DNA of 33,759 nt from Nevskia sp. (GTDB lineage: Bacteria; Pseudomonadota; Gammaproteobacteria; Nevskiales; Nevskiaceae). Position 1 is the stretch's first letter. Every line of letters starts with the position of its first letter. Position numbers and translations under genes: made by a program. Location of the stretch: positions 1-33,759 of the forward strand of contig NZ_JAKFUM010000024.1 in the NCBI RefSeq assembly GCF_021732705.1, written 5' to 3'. The notes below the pieces were generated by a model. It was given only the letters and a program-made list of their open reading frames with translations, did not search any database and was not told where the DNA came from. Below, piece by piece: positions 23,455 through 30,614 of the stretch.

Positions 23455-24450
23455 TCAGCCCTTGATTTGAATGATGCGTCCCGCGTGTCCAACCGCCATG
23501 ATGCGACCGGAGCCGCGCTCCGTCCGCACAGCCTGATACCAGTCCGTGGTGGTGTCGCCTTCCTCGATCGGCGACCAGTCGATGCCGCCGTTGCCGCTTC
23601 TCATCATCACGCGCATGCCGGTGATGACGACCTTGCCACCCGGTGCCGAGGTGACGCCGAGGAAGTTCGACTGTGTCTTGGCGCGATTGCGGAACCAGCT
23701 GTCGCCGCCGTTGGTCGAGATCAAGACCTCGCCGGCCTGCCCCACGGCGTAGCTGTTGCCGAGCGGCGAGTCCGACAGATGCATCGCGAACAGGGTCGGC
23801 GTGCCGGCCTTCAGCGGATTCAGCACGCGCCACTGATCGGAGCCGGCGTCCTGGCGCAGGATCACGCCGAATTCGCCGGCAACGGTGATGTCGCCACGCT
23901 CGCTGACGTGGACGCTGTAGATATGCGGTTCGGCCGTGCCCGGCTGATCAGGGTCGGCGTAATCGGTCCACACCGGGGCCGCCTGCGCCCAGGTCTGGCC
24001 GCCATCGGTCGACTTGATCACGAGGCCGAATTCGCCCCCGGCGACCGCCAGCCCGGATGAGTTGACGCTGACCGACAGCAGCCGCCCTTCAACGCCGGTG
24101 TCGGCCTTCTTCCACTGGCCTGGGGCGGTCTCGATGATGGCGACGCCGAGCTGCCCGACCGCGATCGTGTGGCTGCCGCGACGTTCGACGGCGAGCAGCG
24201 CGAGCTCGGTGGCGTCCTGCTTGACCGGCGTCCACGTCGCACCGCCGTCGCCCGTGGTCAGCACCGAGCCACCGATGCCCACCGCGACGCCGGTGCCTGC
24301 ATCGAAACTGATCCCGAACAGTGCCGAGTGCGGGATGCCAGACGTGATCGTCTGGATGTATTGCCCCTCCGGCGTACCGGCCGCAAGGGACGTGTTGGCC
24401 GCCATGCTCAGTACAAGCCCGCACAGCAGCGTGGAAATCGTCGATTTCAC
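23455..24450 (-). CDS. Exported Ycf48/BNR-type beta-propeller protein
   Basis: This 331-residue protein starts at a GTG (24450) with GGAG before it; the resulting leader KSTISTLLCGLVLSMAANTS ends at a SLAA cleavage site. The mature part has repeated BNR/Ycf48 blades: VLTTGDGGATWTPVKQDATE, LVIKSTDGGQTWAQAAPV, VLISTNGGDSWFRNRAKTQS and MMRSGNGGIDWSPIEEGD, spaced as in a seven-bladed propeller. Ycf48 helps assemble photosystem II in cyanobacteria, but non-photosynthetic bacteria carry related proteins in DUF1302/DUF1329/MMPL operons, as here. It is likely periplasmic and may act as a docking platform between inner- and outer-membrane parts; that role is inferred. Confidence 0.88.
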   Translation of the reverse strand: MKSTISTLLCGLVLSMAANTSLAAGTPEGQYIQTITSGIPHSALFGISFDAGTGVAVGIGGSVLTTGDGGATWTPVKQDATELALLAVERRGSHTIAVGQLGVAIIETAPGQWKKADTGVEGRLLSVSVNSSGLAVAGGEFGLVIKSTDGGQTWAQAAPVWTDYADPDQPGTAEPHIYSVHVSERGDITVAGEFGVILRQDAGSDQWRVLNPLKAGTPTLFAMHLSDSPLGNSYAVGQAGEVLISTNGGDSWFRNRAKTQSNFLGVTSAPGGKVVITGMRVMMRSGNGGIDWSPIEEGDTTTDWYQAVRTERGSGRIMAVGHAGRIIQIKG

Positions 24451-24465
24451 AGCATTCTCCGGAAA

Positions 24466-24500
24466 TCGCTCCGACCGGCGCCTGACGCCGGCCGGAGCGA
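24466..24500 (-). other. Strong stem-loop between the DUF1329 and Ycf48-like genes
   Basis: On the minus strand TCGCTCCGGCCGGCG is followed by a 5-nt loop and CGCCGGTCGGAGCGA, giving a 15-bp stem with one G-U pair. It starts 20 nt after the DUF1329 stop and ends 15 nt before the GTG start, leaving the GGAG site free. Only TTT follows it, so complete termination is doubtful. It may shield an mRNA end or set the ratio of the two products. Confidence 0.65.
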
Positions 24501-24520
24501 CAAAGGTCACGCGGTCGTGT

Positions 24521-25912
24521 TCAAACCGTACCGAGGCGGGCGATGGCAGCCTGCGTCAGGAACTTTTCGTACACGGCGTTTTCGTCCGGGTTGTAGTAGT
24601 TGCTGGAGTAACCACCGGAAATCTGCTTCACGTGGTTCAGCAGCGACATGCGGTTCGACTGGATGTCGTGGATGTGCACCGAGGTCCACGACCAGTGCGG
24701 ATGGCCGGTTTCGTCCTTGTTGACGAACTTGCCCTGCACCTGCGGGCCAAACGCCGGGTCGACCTGCTTCCAGATGTTGCCGCGACGGTCGTACGTGATG
24801 TACGCGATGACCATCGCGTTGCGGGTGTCGACCCAGATCTTCTTCTTGCCGACCGGCGCGCGCGGGTAGCCCGTCGGCTCCGATTCGATCACGACGCACT
24901 CCGGAACGAGTTCCATCGTGTAGTCCATGAAGGTCTGGCCCTTGGCGCCGCCGTGGCGCTTCTGGTTTTCCCAGTTCGGGTGCTCTTCACCGCGGAAGTT
25001 GCCGCCGAGGGCTGCCAGATGCGGCTCGCGGCCGACGATCTTGGTGTTGCCCCAGGTGCGCATCGGGTCGCCGGCCGCCCAGGCATCGGACAGGAACAGC
25101 GTGATGCCCGGAACCAGCGGCTCGAAGCGCTGGTTCGCCGGGAACTGGCGAACGCGACGGAACTACGGCAGGTAGCCGTAGATGTCCGGGAACTTGCGCT
25201 GGTCGTAGTACCACGGCACGAGGAACGAGGCGCCGGCCTGCTCCTGCGGCGAGGTGAAGAACACGGACTGGTAACGCAGCATGTCCGTCTTGTTCTTGAA
25301 GTACTTTTCCTTGCCGGTGCGCGCGGTGGCGTTCAGCTCGGTCCAGTAGAAGTCGTAGGTGTAGGCCGGCGTGCCGTCCGGGTTGATGTCGAAGTCGCGA
25401 ACGGCGTACTGCGACAGGTCGTGACGACCCCAGCTCAGGGTGAGGTTGGCGATGCCTTCGTCGCCCGTCTTGATGTCCGGGAACGGGTTGCCGCCGATCC
25501 ACGGGCCGCCGGTGGCGGCTTCGACCACGTTGCCGGTCTCGTCGAACTTGGCCTTGCCATAGTTCTTCAGCGTGGCTTCCATGTAGGCGTGCGGGAACAT
25601 CTCGGAGATGTTCTTGGTCGGCGCGCGAATCTTGAACTTGCGGCCCAGCTCGCTGACCTGCTTGTAGAAGATCGGATCGAGCAGGTGCTTGACGTGTTCG
25701 ACGTTGGCGGCGGTGATTTCATCGCCAACCTTGATCTTGCCCTTGGTGTTGACCTCGATCGACGTGACTTCGTCCGGGTAGGCCTTGGTCACTTCGCCGG
25801 TCGCCGCGATCGTCGGCCACACCGGAGCCAGCACGCCGCCGCCCAGACCGAGTGCGACGTTCTGCATCATCTTTCGACGGGAGTAGTCGAAATCATACTT
25901 TCTGATATGCAT
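24521..25912 (-). pseudogene. DUF1329 family protein with Tat signal, interrupted by one in-frame amber codon
   Basis: Two frames in the same register (25912-25163 and on to 24521) together encode 463 codons, the normal DUF1329 length. The only break is a TAG at codon 250 (25163-25165), between IYGYLP and FRRVRQFPANQRFEPLVPG. The ATG at 25912 has GGAGG 8 nt upstream. The N-terminus has a twin-arginine motif, YSRRKMMQ, then a short hydrophobic stretch, so the protein is probably exported folded. Matches continue on both sides of the stop (NPFPDIKTGDEGIANLTLSW before; GKKKIWVDTRNAMVIAYITY after). The family is thought to have a LolA/LolB-like fold suited to binding lipids. Whether this is a real nonsense mutation, read-through or a base-call error cannot be settled here. 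It is the first gene of the envelope operon. Confidence 0.85.
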
Positions 25913-26005
25913 CGGTTTTTCCTCCAGAATGAATTACAGCGTTTGGCTTGACGGGGTCGCGTCGCCCAGTTCGCGCCACCGTACGATTTGTCATGGGTGC
26001 GGCAG

Positions 26006-26042
26006 CGTCCCCAACCTTAGGTACGGTCAAAGGTTGGGGACG
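26006..26042. repeat. Long perfect hairpin upstream of the DUF1329 operon
   Basis: CGTCCCCAACCTT (26006-26018) and AAGGTTGGGGACG (26030-26042) form a perfect 13-bp inverted repeat with an 11-nt loop that itself contains GTACGG. Neither side is followed by a T run, so it is not a standard terminator. It lies about 95-130 nt before the DUF1329 start, on the leader side of that message. Confidence 0.75.
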
Positions 26043-26430
26043 GGACGCAGCCCGGCTTGGGCTCGCGTCGTCGGTACGGAGGAATGCGGCGCACCGTCAC
26101 CGGGCGCTCACGTTTCGGAAGTCAGGAATGCTGCGCCGCGTCATCGATCAGCGAAAACACTGTGATCGCAGCGACACGCTGCGACGCAAGGGCTCTCGCC
26201 CGACGGCTATCGGCTACAGACGTCATCGTTGGACTCCTCGGTCTATGAGCGCCCCGCAAGCGCATTGCCGCTTCAGTCCGCGTCGACCTGCCCGTCCGTC
26301 GACTTCGTGACTGCCCTGCAACCTGATGCCGCGACCCGCCGCGAGTCGGGGTTCATCGATCAGCGCATCCCACGTTGGTGCCGCGACGCGCTCACTCGCC
26401 AATGGCGAGGATCAGCGTTGCTGTTTAACC

Positions 26431-26444
26431 GTATGGTGCCATAT
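26431..26444. promoter_or_regulatory. Operator-like palindrome, second site
   Basis: GTATGGTGCCATAT has inner arms TATGG/CCATA that pair perfectly around a 2-bp spacer. It shares GTATGG-N2-CC with the sites at 9659 and 29044. It lies about 520 nt before the DUF1329 start and 115 nt beyond the scoB stop, so which promoter it serves is unclear. Confidence 0.5.
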
Positions 26445-26500
26445 CAGGTGCAACTTGCAAGCTGAACGGCTTGAAAGGTCATGTAATGGATTGCGGCTGT

Positions 26501-26529
26501 TGCGGTGCATCATTGATGACTGCACCGCA
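26501..26529 (-). terminator. Possible terminator hairpin after scoB
   Basis: TGCGGTGCA (26501-26509) pairs with TGCACCGCA (26521-26529) around an 11-nt loop, 30 nt past the scoB stop on the minus strand. No T run follows, so it would be an atypical terminator or a 3' end stabiliser. Confidence 0.45.
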
Positions 26530-26558
26530 GCATTCACGCCATCGTGAAACCGGCCGGA

Positions 26559-27206
26559 TCAGCCCTGCAGCGCGACCCGGAAATCGGCTTCCGTGGCCTG
26601 CCGCAATTCGTCGAGCGTGACGCCCGGTGCCATCTCGGTCAGCACCGCGCCGCCGCCGCGACGGTCGATCTCGAACACGGCGAGATCGGTGATCAGCAGG
26701 TCGACCACGCCCTTGCCGGTCAGCGGCAGCGAGCACGCCTTCTTGAACTTCGAATCGCCACCCTTTTCGCGGTGGTCCATGACCACGACCACCCTCGGCA
26801 CACCGGCGACGAGGTCCATCGCCCCGCCCATGCCCTTGATCATCTTGCCGGGCACCATCCAGTTCGCGAGGTCGCCCTTTTCCGACACCTGCATGCCGCC
26901 GAGGATCGACAACTGGATGTGGCCGCCGCGAATCATGCCGAACGAGTCGGCGCTGCTGAAATAGCTGGTCTGCGGCAGTTCGGTGATGGTCTGTTTGCCG
27001 GCGTTGATCAGGTCGGCATCCTGCTCGCCCTCGTACGGAAACGGACCCATGCCGAGCATGCCGTTCTCGCTCTGCAGCGTGACGGTCATGCCGTCAGGAA
27101 TCATGTTGGCCACCAGCGTCGGAATCCCGATGCCGAGGTTGACGTAGTAGCCGTCGCGCAGTTCCTTTGCGGCGCGAGCCGCCATCTCATCGCGAGTCCA
27201 GGCCAT
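26559..27206 (-). CDS. scoB: 3-oxoacid CoA-transferase subunit B
   Basis: This 215-residue subunit has the class I CoA-transferase pattern: YYVNLGIGIPTLVANMIPDG, then LQSENGMLGMGPFP with the active-site glutamate E47, GGHIQLSILGGMQVSEKGDL and VVVVMDHREKGGDSK. With subunit A it moves CoA between succinyl-CoA or acetyl-CoA and a 3-oxoacid such as acetoacetate or oxoadipate. The ATG at 27206 overlaps the subunit A stop as TAATG, so the two are coupled. The intact SENG motif argues against the IpdB-type ring hydrolases of steroid catabolism, which share the fold but not this chemistry. A longer frame upstream to 27755 lies inside subunit A in another frame. Confidence 0.9.
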   Translation of the reverse strand: MAWTRDEMAARAAKELRDGYYVNLGIGIPTLVANMIPDGMTVTLQSENGMLGMGPFPYEGEQDADLINAGKQTITELPQTSYFSSADSFGMIRGGHIQLSILGGMQVSEKGDLANWMVPGKMIKGMGGAMDLVAGVPRVVVVMDHREKGGDSKFKKACSLPLTGKGVVDLLITDLAVFEIDRRGGGAVLTEMAPGVTLDELRQATEADFRVALQG

Positions 27207-27943
27207 TACTGGTTCCCCCCTTCGGTCGCGCGCGGTCGGGTGGTGACGCGCTCGATGTGCTTGACGTAGTTCGTGCCCTTCACGAGGCGCTGCACGAAGA
27301 TGCCCGGCGTGTGGATCTGGTTCGGGTCGAGTTCGCCCGGCTGCACGATCTCCTCGACTTCGGCGATGGTGATGCGGCCGGCGGTGGCGATCATCGGATT
27401 GAAGTTGCGTGCGGTCTTGCGGTAGACGAGGTTGCCCTCGGTATCCGCCTTCCAGGCCTTGACCAGCGAGATGTCGGCCGTCAGGCCGGTTTCCATCACG
27501 TACCAGTCGAGCGTGCCGTCCGGATTCGGGAACTGCCGCGTTTCCTTGCCCTCGGCGACCTTGGTGCCGTAGCCGGTGCGCGTGTAGAACGCCGGGATGC
27601 CGGCGCCACCGGCGCGGATGCGCTCGGCCAACGTGCCCTGCGGGTTGAATTCGATCTCGATCTCGCCGCTCATGTAGCGCTGTTCGAGGATCTTGTTCTC
27701 GCCGACGTAGCTGGCCAACACCTTCTTGATCTGGTTGTTGGCCAGCACCAGCCACATGCCATGGTGGTCGCAGCCGACATTGTTGCCGATCACGGTCAGG
27801 TTCTTCGCACCCGAATCACGGAGGGCCACGATCAGGTTTTCAGGGATGCCGCAAAGGCCGAAGCCGCCGGACATGACGGTCATGCCGTCGAAGGTGATGC
27901 CGGCCAGCGCACTGGCAGCATCCGGATAGATTTTTCGGGACAT
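27206..27943 (-). CDS. scoA: 3-oxoacid CoA-transferase subunit A
   Basis: This 245-residue subunit has the glycine-rich MSGGFGLCGIPENLI CoA-binding segment, NLTVIGNNVGCDHHGMWLVL, ASYVGENKILEQRYMSGEIE and the GGAGIPAFYTRTGYGT loop typical of succinyl-CoA:3-ketoacid CoA-transferase. GAGGAG lies about 10 nt before the ATG at 27943. The gene is followed by subunit B with a 1-nt overlap and preceded by the CoA ester lyase gene 82 nt away, so all three are probably co-transcribed from near 29040. It would recycle CoA onto a ketoacid product of the ring-degradation route, or take up ketone bodies. Confidence 0.9.
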   Translation of the reverse strand: MSRKIYPDAASALAGITFDGMTVMSGGFGLCGIPENLIVALRDSGAKNLTVIGNNVGCDHHGMWLVLANNQIKKVLASYVGENKILEQRYMSGEIEIEFNPQGTLAERIRAGGAGIPAFYTRTGYGTKVAEGKETRQFPNPDGTLDWYVMETGLTADISLVKAWKADTEGNLVYRKTARNFNPMIATAGRITIAEVEEIVQPGELDPNQIHTPGIFVQRLVKGTNYVKHIERVTTRPRATEGGNQ

Positions 27944-28025
27944 CGATCGACGAACTCCTCGGTTGCAGATGGTCGGCGTCTGGCGCCGTCTTTGTTCGGT
28001 AGCGGGGACGACGCGCCGGCCTGCC

Positions 28026-28883
28026 TCAGGCCGCTGCGGCGGCGAGCAGGCGGCGGGCCGACTTCAGATGCGGGATGTCGAGCATCTGGCCATCGAGCGA
28101 CACGGCCCCGGCGCCGCTTTCGAAAGCCGCGATGACGCGTCGCGCATGCGCCACTTCGGCCTCGCTCGGCGTGAATGCGGCATTGATCACCGGCACCTGA
28201 TCCGGGTGGATCGCGATCTTGCCGGTGAAGCCGTCATACCGCGCCTGCTCGCTGTTCTGGCGGCAGCCGTCGACGTTCCGGAAGTCGACGTACACCGTAT
28301 CGAGCGCCTCGATGCCGAGCGCATGCGCCGCCAGCAGGCATTGCAGGCGGGCGTGCTCGTAGACCGGGCGCCAGCGGCCATCCGGCTGACGCGGGTTGCC
28401 GGCGCCGAGCGCCGCACTCAAGTCTTCGCCGCCCCACATCAGTGCCCTCAGACGCGGCAGGCTGCGGGTGACCAGTTCGCCCATGCGCAGCACCGCGGCC
28501 GGGGTTTCGGTACAGACCGCGATGATGCCGATCGAACCCGCTGCCAGCCCGGCCTGGGTCTCGGCCATGTCCAGATAGTGGCTGACGGTTTCGACATCTT
28601 CCGGGCCGCGGATCTTCGGCAGCACGATGCCGACCGGCGCCGACACGACGACCGCCGCCAGATCGCGCAGCAGTTCGCCAGAGGCCAGATCGTTGACCCG
28701 GATCCAGACCTCGCTCTTGCCGGCATAGGTCTTCAGATAGTCGACGAGCAGGGTCCGGGCGACAGGCTTGCGTTCCGGCATCACGGCGTCTTCGAGATCG
28801 AAGACGAGCGCGTCGGCCCCACAGCTGATGGCCTTGGCGAGCTTGCGCTCGTTGTCGGCCGGCACGAACAGAATCGATCTCAT
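28026..28883 (-). CDS. HpcH/HpaI-family CoA ester lyase (CitE-like)
   Basis: This 285-residue TIM-barrel enzyme has RSILFVPADNERKLAKA, ALVFDLEDAVMPERKP, WIRVND (R62), VLPKIRGPEDV, VCTETPAAV with metal ligand E126, and WGGEDLSAALG with E153/D154. IAIHPDQVPVINAAFTPS closes the barrel as usual. Such lyases cleave or hydrolyse malyl-, citramalyl- or related 3-hydroxyacyl-CoA esters with Mg2+. The family is too broad to name the substrate. It is the first gene of the minus-strand unit with scoAB, divergent from the HMG-CoA-synthase-like gene, so it may act on a branched hydroxyacyl-CoA made by that enzyme. Confidence 0.88.
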   Translation of the reverse strand: MRSILFVPADNERKLAKAISCGADALVFDLEDAVMPERKPVARTLLVDYLKTYAGKSEVWIRVNDLASGELLRDLAAVVVSAPVGIVLPKIRGPEDVETVSHYLDMAETQAGLAAGSIGIIAVCTETPAAVLRMGELVTRSLPRLRALMWGGEDLSAALGAGNPRQPDGRWRPVYEHARLQCLLAAHALGIEALDTVYVDFRNVDGCRQNSEQARYDGFTGKIAIHPDQVPVINAAFTPSEAEVAHARRVIAAFESGAGAVSLDGQMLDIPHLKSARRLLAAAAA

Positions 28884-29036
28884 GGGTGTGACAGTCTTCC
28901 AGGGTCAGGTCGGGCCGCAGGTCGGTGAGCGCCGGGCGATCGGCCCGAGACAGCGACGGGACCGCGATCATCGCCCGCCACACCGGTTGAATGAAGGGGC
29001 AGACGACCGGCGTGTTTTCGGCAGTCGCCGATTTCC

Positions 29037-29057
29037 TATTATCGTATGGTACCGTAT
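29037..29057. promoter_or_regulatory. Operator-like palindrome in the divergent promoter of the CoA lyase and HMGS-like genes
   Basis: GTATGGTACCGTAT (29044-29057) is an inverted repeat with one mismatch per arm. It is preceded by TATTAT (29037-29042), as at 9652. The opposite strand has GATAAT in the matching position, which would suit a promoter for the minus-strand unit. One bound protein could therefore control both directions. Confidence 0.6.
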
Positions 29058-29148
29058 TATTATCTCGTGACAACCGCGCGAAGCGACTGCAGGCTGCGCC
29101 TCGGTCACCACCGACTTTCCCCGCACGATCAAGGCTCGGAGACACCGT

Positions 29149-30588
29149 TTGACTCGCCATTCGAAAGGCATCGTTTCCTACGGTGCATACATCCCGAGGC
29201 TGAGGATGAGCCGGGCCGCGATCGCAGACGCGCATGCCTGGGCATTGCCCGGCCTGAAAGGGCAGGCCAAGGGCGAGCGCGCCCTGTGCAGCTGGGATGA
29301 GGACACCATCACCCTTGCCGTTGCCGCCGCCCGCGACTGCCTGCGCGACAATGGCCGCAACGCGCCGCGCAGCCTCACCCTGGCGTCGGTCACGCCGCCG
29401 TTTGCCGATCTGCAGAACGCGGTGATCGTCGCCAGCGCGCTGGACCTGTCGACCTCCACGGTTTGTTCGGATGCCGGCGGCGCGACCCGTGCCGGCCTGA
29501 CCGCATTGGCGCAGTCGCTGGAATCGTCCGCCGAAGGCGATGCGCTGGTGATCGCCGCCGACCGCCGCTCGGCCAAGCCGGGCTCGATGCAGGAACTGCA
29601 GTTCGGGGCCGGTGCCGCCGCGCTGCAGGTCGGCGACGAGGGTGCGATGGCGAACTATCTGGGCCGCGAGTCGGTGTCGCACCTGTTCGTCGATCACTTT
29701 CGCGCCACCGGCGAGAAGCACGATTACTACTGGGAAGAGCGCTGGATCCGCGACGAAGGCGTGGCCAAGGTCGTGCCGGCGGCGATCCAGCGGCTGCTGA
29801 CGCGCCTCGATCGAAGTGCTGACTCGGTGCAATGGTTCGGTCTGGCCGGCGCGCCGGGCGGCAGCGACAAGCTGGTCGCGAAGACGCTCGGCATCGCGCC
29901 GGAAAAGGTCATCCCGGACCTTGCCGCCAACGTTGGCGACTGCGGCAGTGCCCACGCGCCGCTGCAACTCGTGCACGCGCTGGAAAACGCGAGGCCGGGC
30001 GATCTGATCATCGTCGCGGCCTTCGGTCAGGGTGTCGAAGTGCTGGCGTTTGAAATGAATGCCGTCAGCCGTCGCCCGGCGCTTGGTCTGGCCGGTGCGA
30101 TCGCCGCCCGGACTCCGGAAACCGCGTATCTGAAGATGGCCTCGTTCGAAGGCGAGATCGACCTCGACTGGGGCATGCGCGCCGAAGCGGACGTCAAGGC
30201 GGCGCTGACCCAGCAGTATCGGTCGTCCGACCAGATCAACGCTTTCGTCGGCGGCCAGTGCCGGACTTGCGGCACGGCGCAGTTTCCGCGGCTGCCGAAC
30301 TGCGTGAAATGCGGCGCGCATGACAGTCAGACGCCGTTCCCGTTCGCCGACCAGCGTGGGGTGGTCGCGACCTACAGCGCCGACTGGCTGCAGTTCTATC
30401 TGGCGCCGCCGCTGTATGTCGGCCTCGTCCAGTTCGATGTCGGTGCCCGCCTGCTGATGGAGATCGTCGAAGTCGGCGCCGCCGGCATCGACGTCGGCAC
30501 GCCGCTGTCGATGCAGTTCCGGATCAAGGCGCGCGACCGCAAGCGGCACTACAGCCGCTATTTCTGGAAAGCGGTGCCGATCCGCTGA
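29149..30588 (+). CDS. HMG-CoA-synthase-like thiolase-fold protein fused to a zinc-ribbon/OB (DUF35) domain
   Basis: Residues 1-350 of this 479-residue protein form a thiolase-fold domain of the HMG-CoA synthase type: VSYGAYIPRLRMSRAAIAD at the start, the candidate nucleophile C106 in STVCSDAGGATRAG, then FGAGAAALQVGDEG and VGDCGSAHAPLQLVHALENA. Residues 365-479 are a zinc ribbon (CRTC at 371-374 and CVKC at 385-388) and an OB domain, GVVATYSADWLQFYLAPPLY onward. The start is a TTG with GGAG 7 nt upstream; no better ATG exists. DUF35 proteins hold thiolases and HMG-CoA synthases in one complex in archaea. Here the fusion is followed by a thiolase, so a similar complex that makes or breaks C-C bonds in acyl-CoA is inferred. 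Confidence 0.87.
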   Translation: MTRHSKGIVSYGAYIPRLRMSRAAIADAHAWALPGLKGQAKGERALCSWDEDTITLAVAAARDCLRDNGRNAPRSLTLASVTPPFADLQNAVIVASALDLSTSTVCSDAGGATRAGLTALAQSLESSAEGDALVIAADRRSAKPGSMQELQFGAGAAALQVGDEGAMANYLGRESVSHLFVDHFRATGEKHDYYWEERWIRDEGVAKVVPAAIQRLLTRLDRSADSVQWFGLAGAPGGSDKLVAKTLGIAPEKVIPDLAANVGDCGSAHAPLQLVHALENARPGDLIIVAAFGQGVEVLAFEMNAVSRRPALGLAGAIAARTPETAYLKMASFEGEIDLDWGMRAEADVKAALTQQYRSSDQINAFVGGQCRTCGTAQFPRLPNCVKCGAHDSQTPFPFADQRGVVATYSADWLQFYLAPPLYVGLVQFDVGARLLMEIVEVGAAGIDVGTPLSMQFRIKARDRKRHYSRYFWKAVPIR

Positions 30589-30614
30589 CCGGCCCGGACC
30601 CTCACGAGAAGATC

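Larger units (their letters stand above)
25913..26558. other. Gene-free stretch of 646 nt with hairpins and an operator-like site
   Basis: No open frame here resembles a protein. What I see is a 13-bp hairpin at 26006-26042, several GTACGG/CCGTAC half-sites near 25980-26080, a GTATGG palindrome at 26431-26444 and a 9-bp hairpin at 26501-26529. The stretch must hold the promoter for the minus-strand DUF1329 operon and the 3' end of the scoAB message. Confidence 0.55.

Noticed and set aside
25948-26310. A 120-codon frame in the gene-free stretch
   Set aside because: It runs through the 13-bp hairpin, has no ribosome site, and its translation has low-complexity basic composition without any recognisable domain.
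26559-27943. scoAB as IpdAB, the steroid ring-opening hydrolase
   Set aside because: Subunit B keeps the SENG active-site glutamate and subunit A the GGFGLCGIPENLI loop of true 3-oxoacid CoA-transferases.
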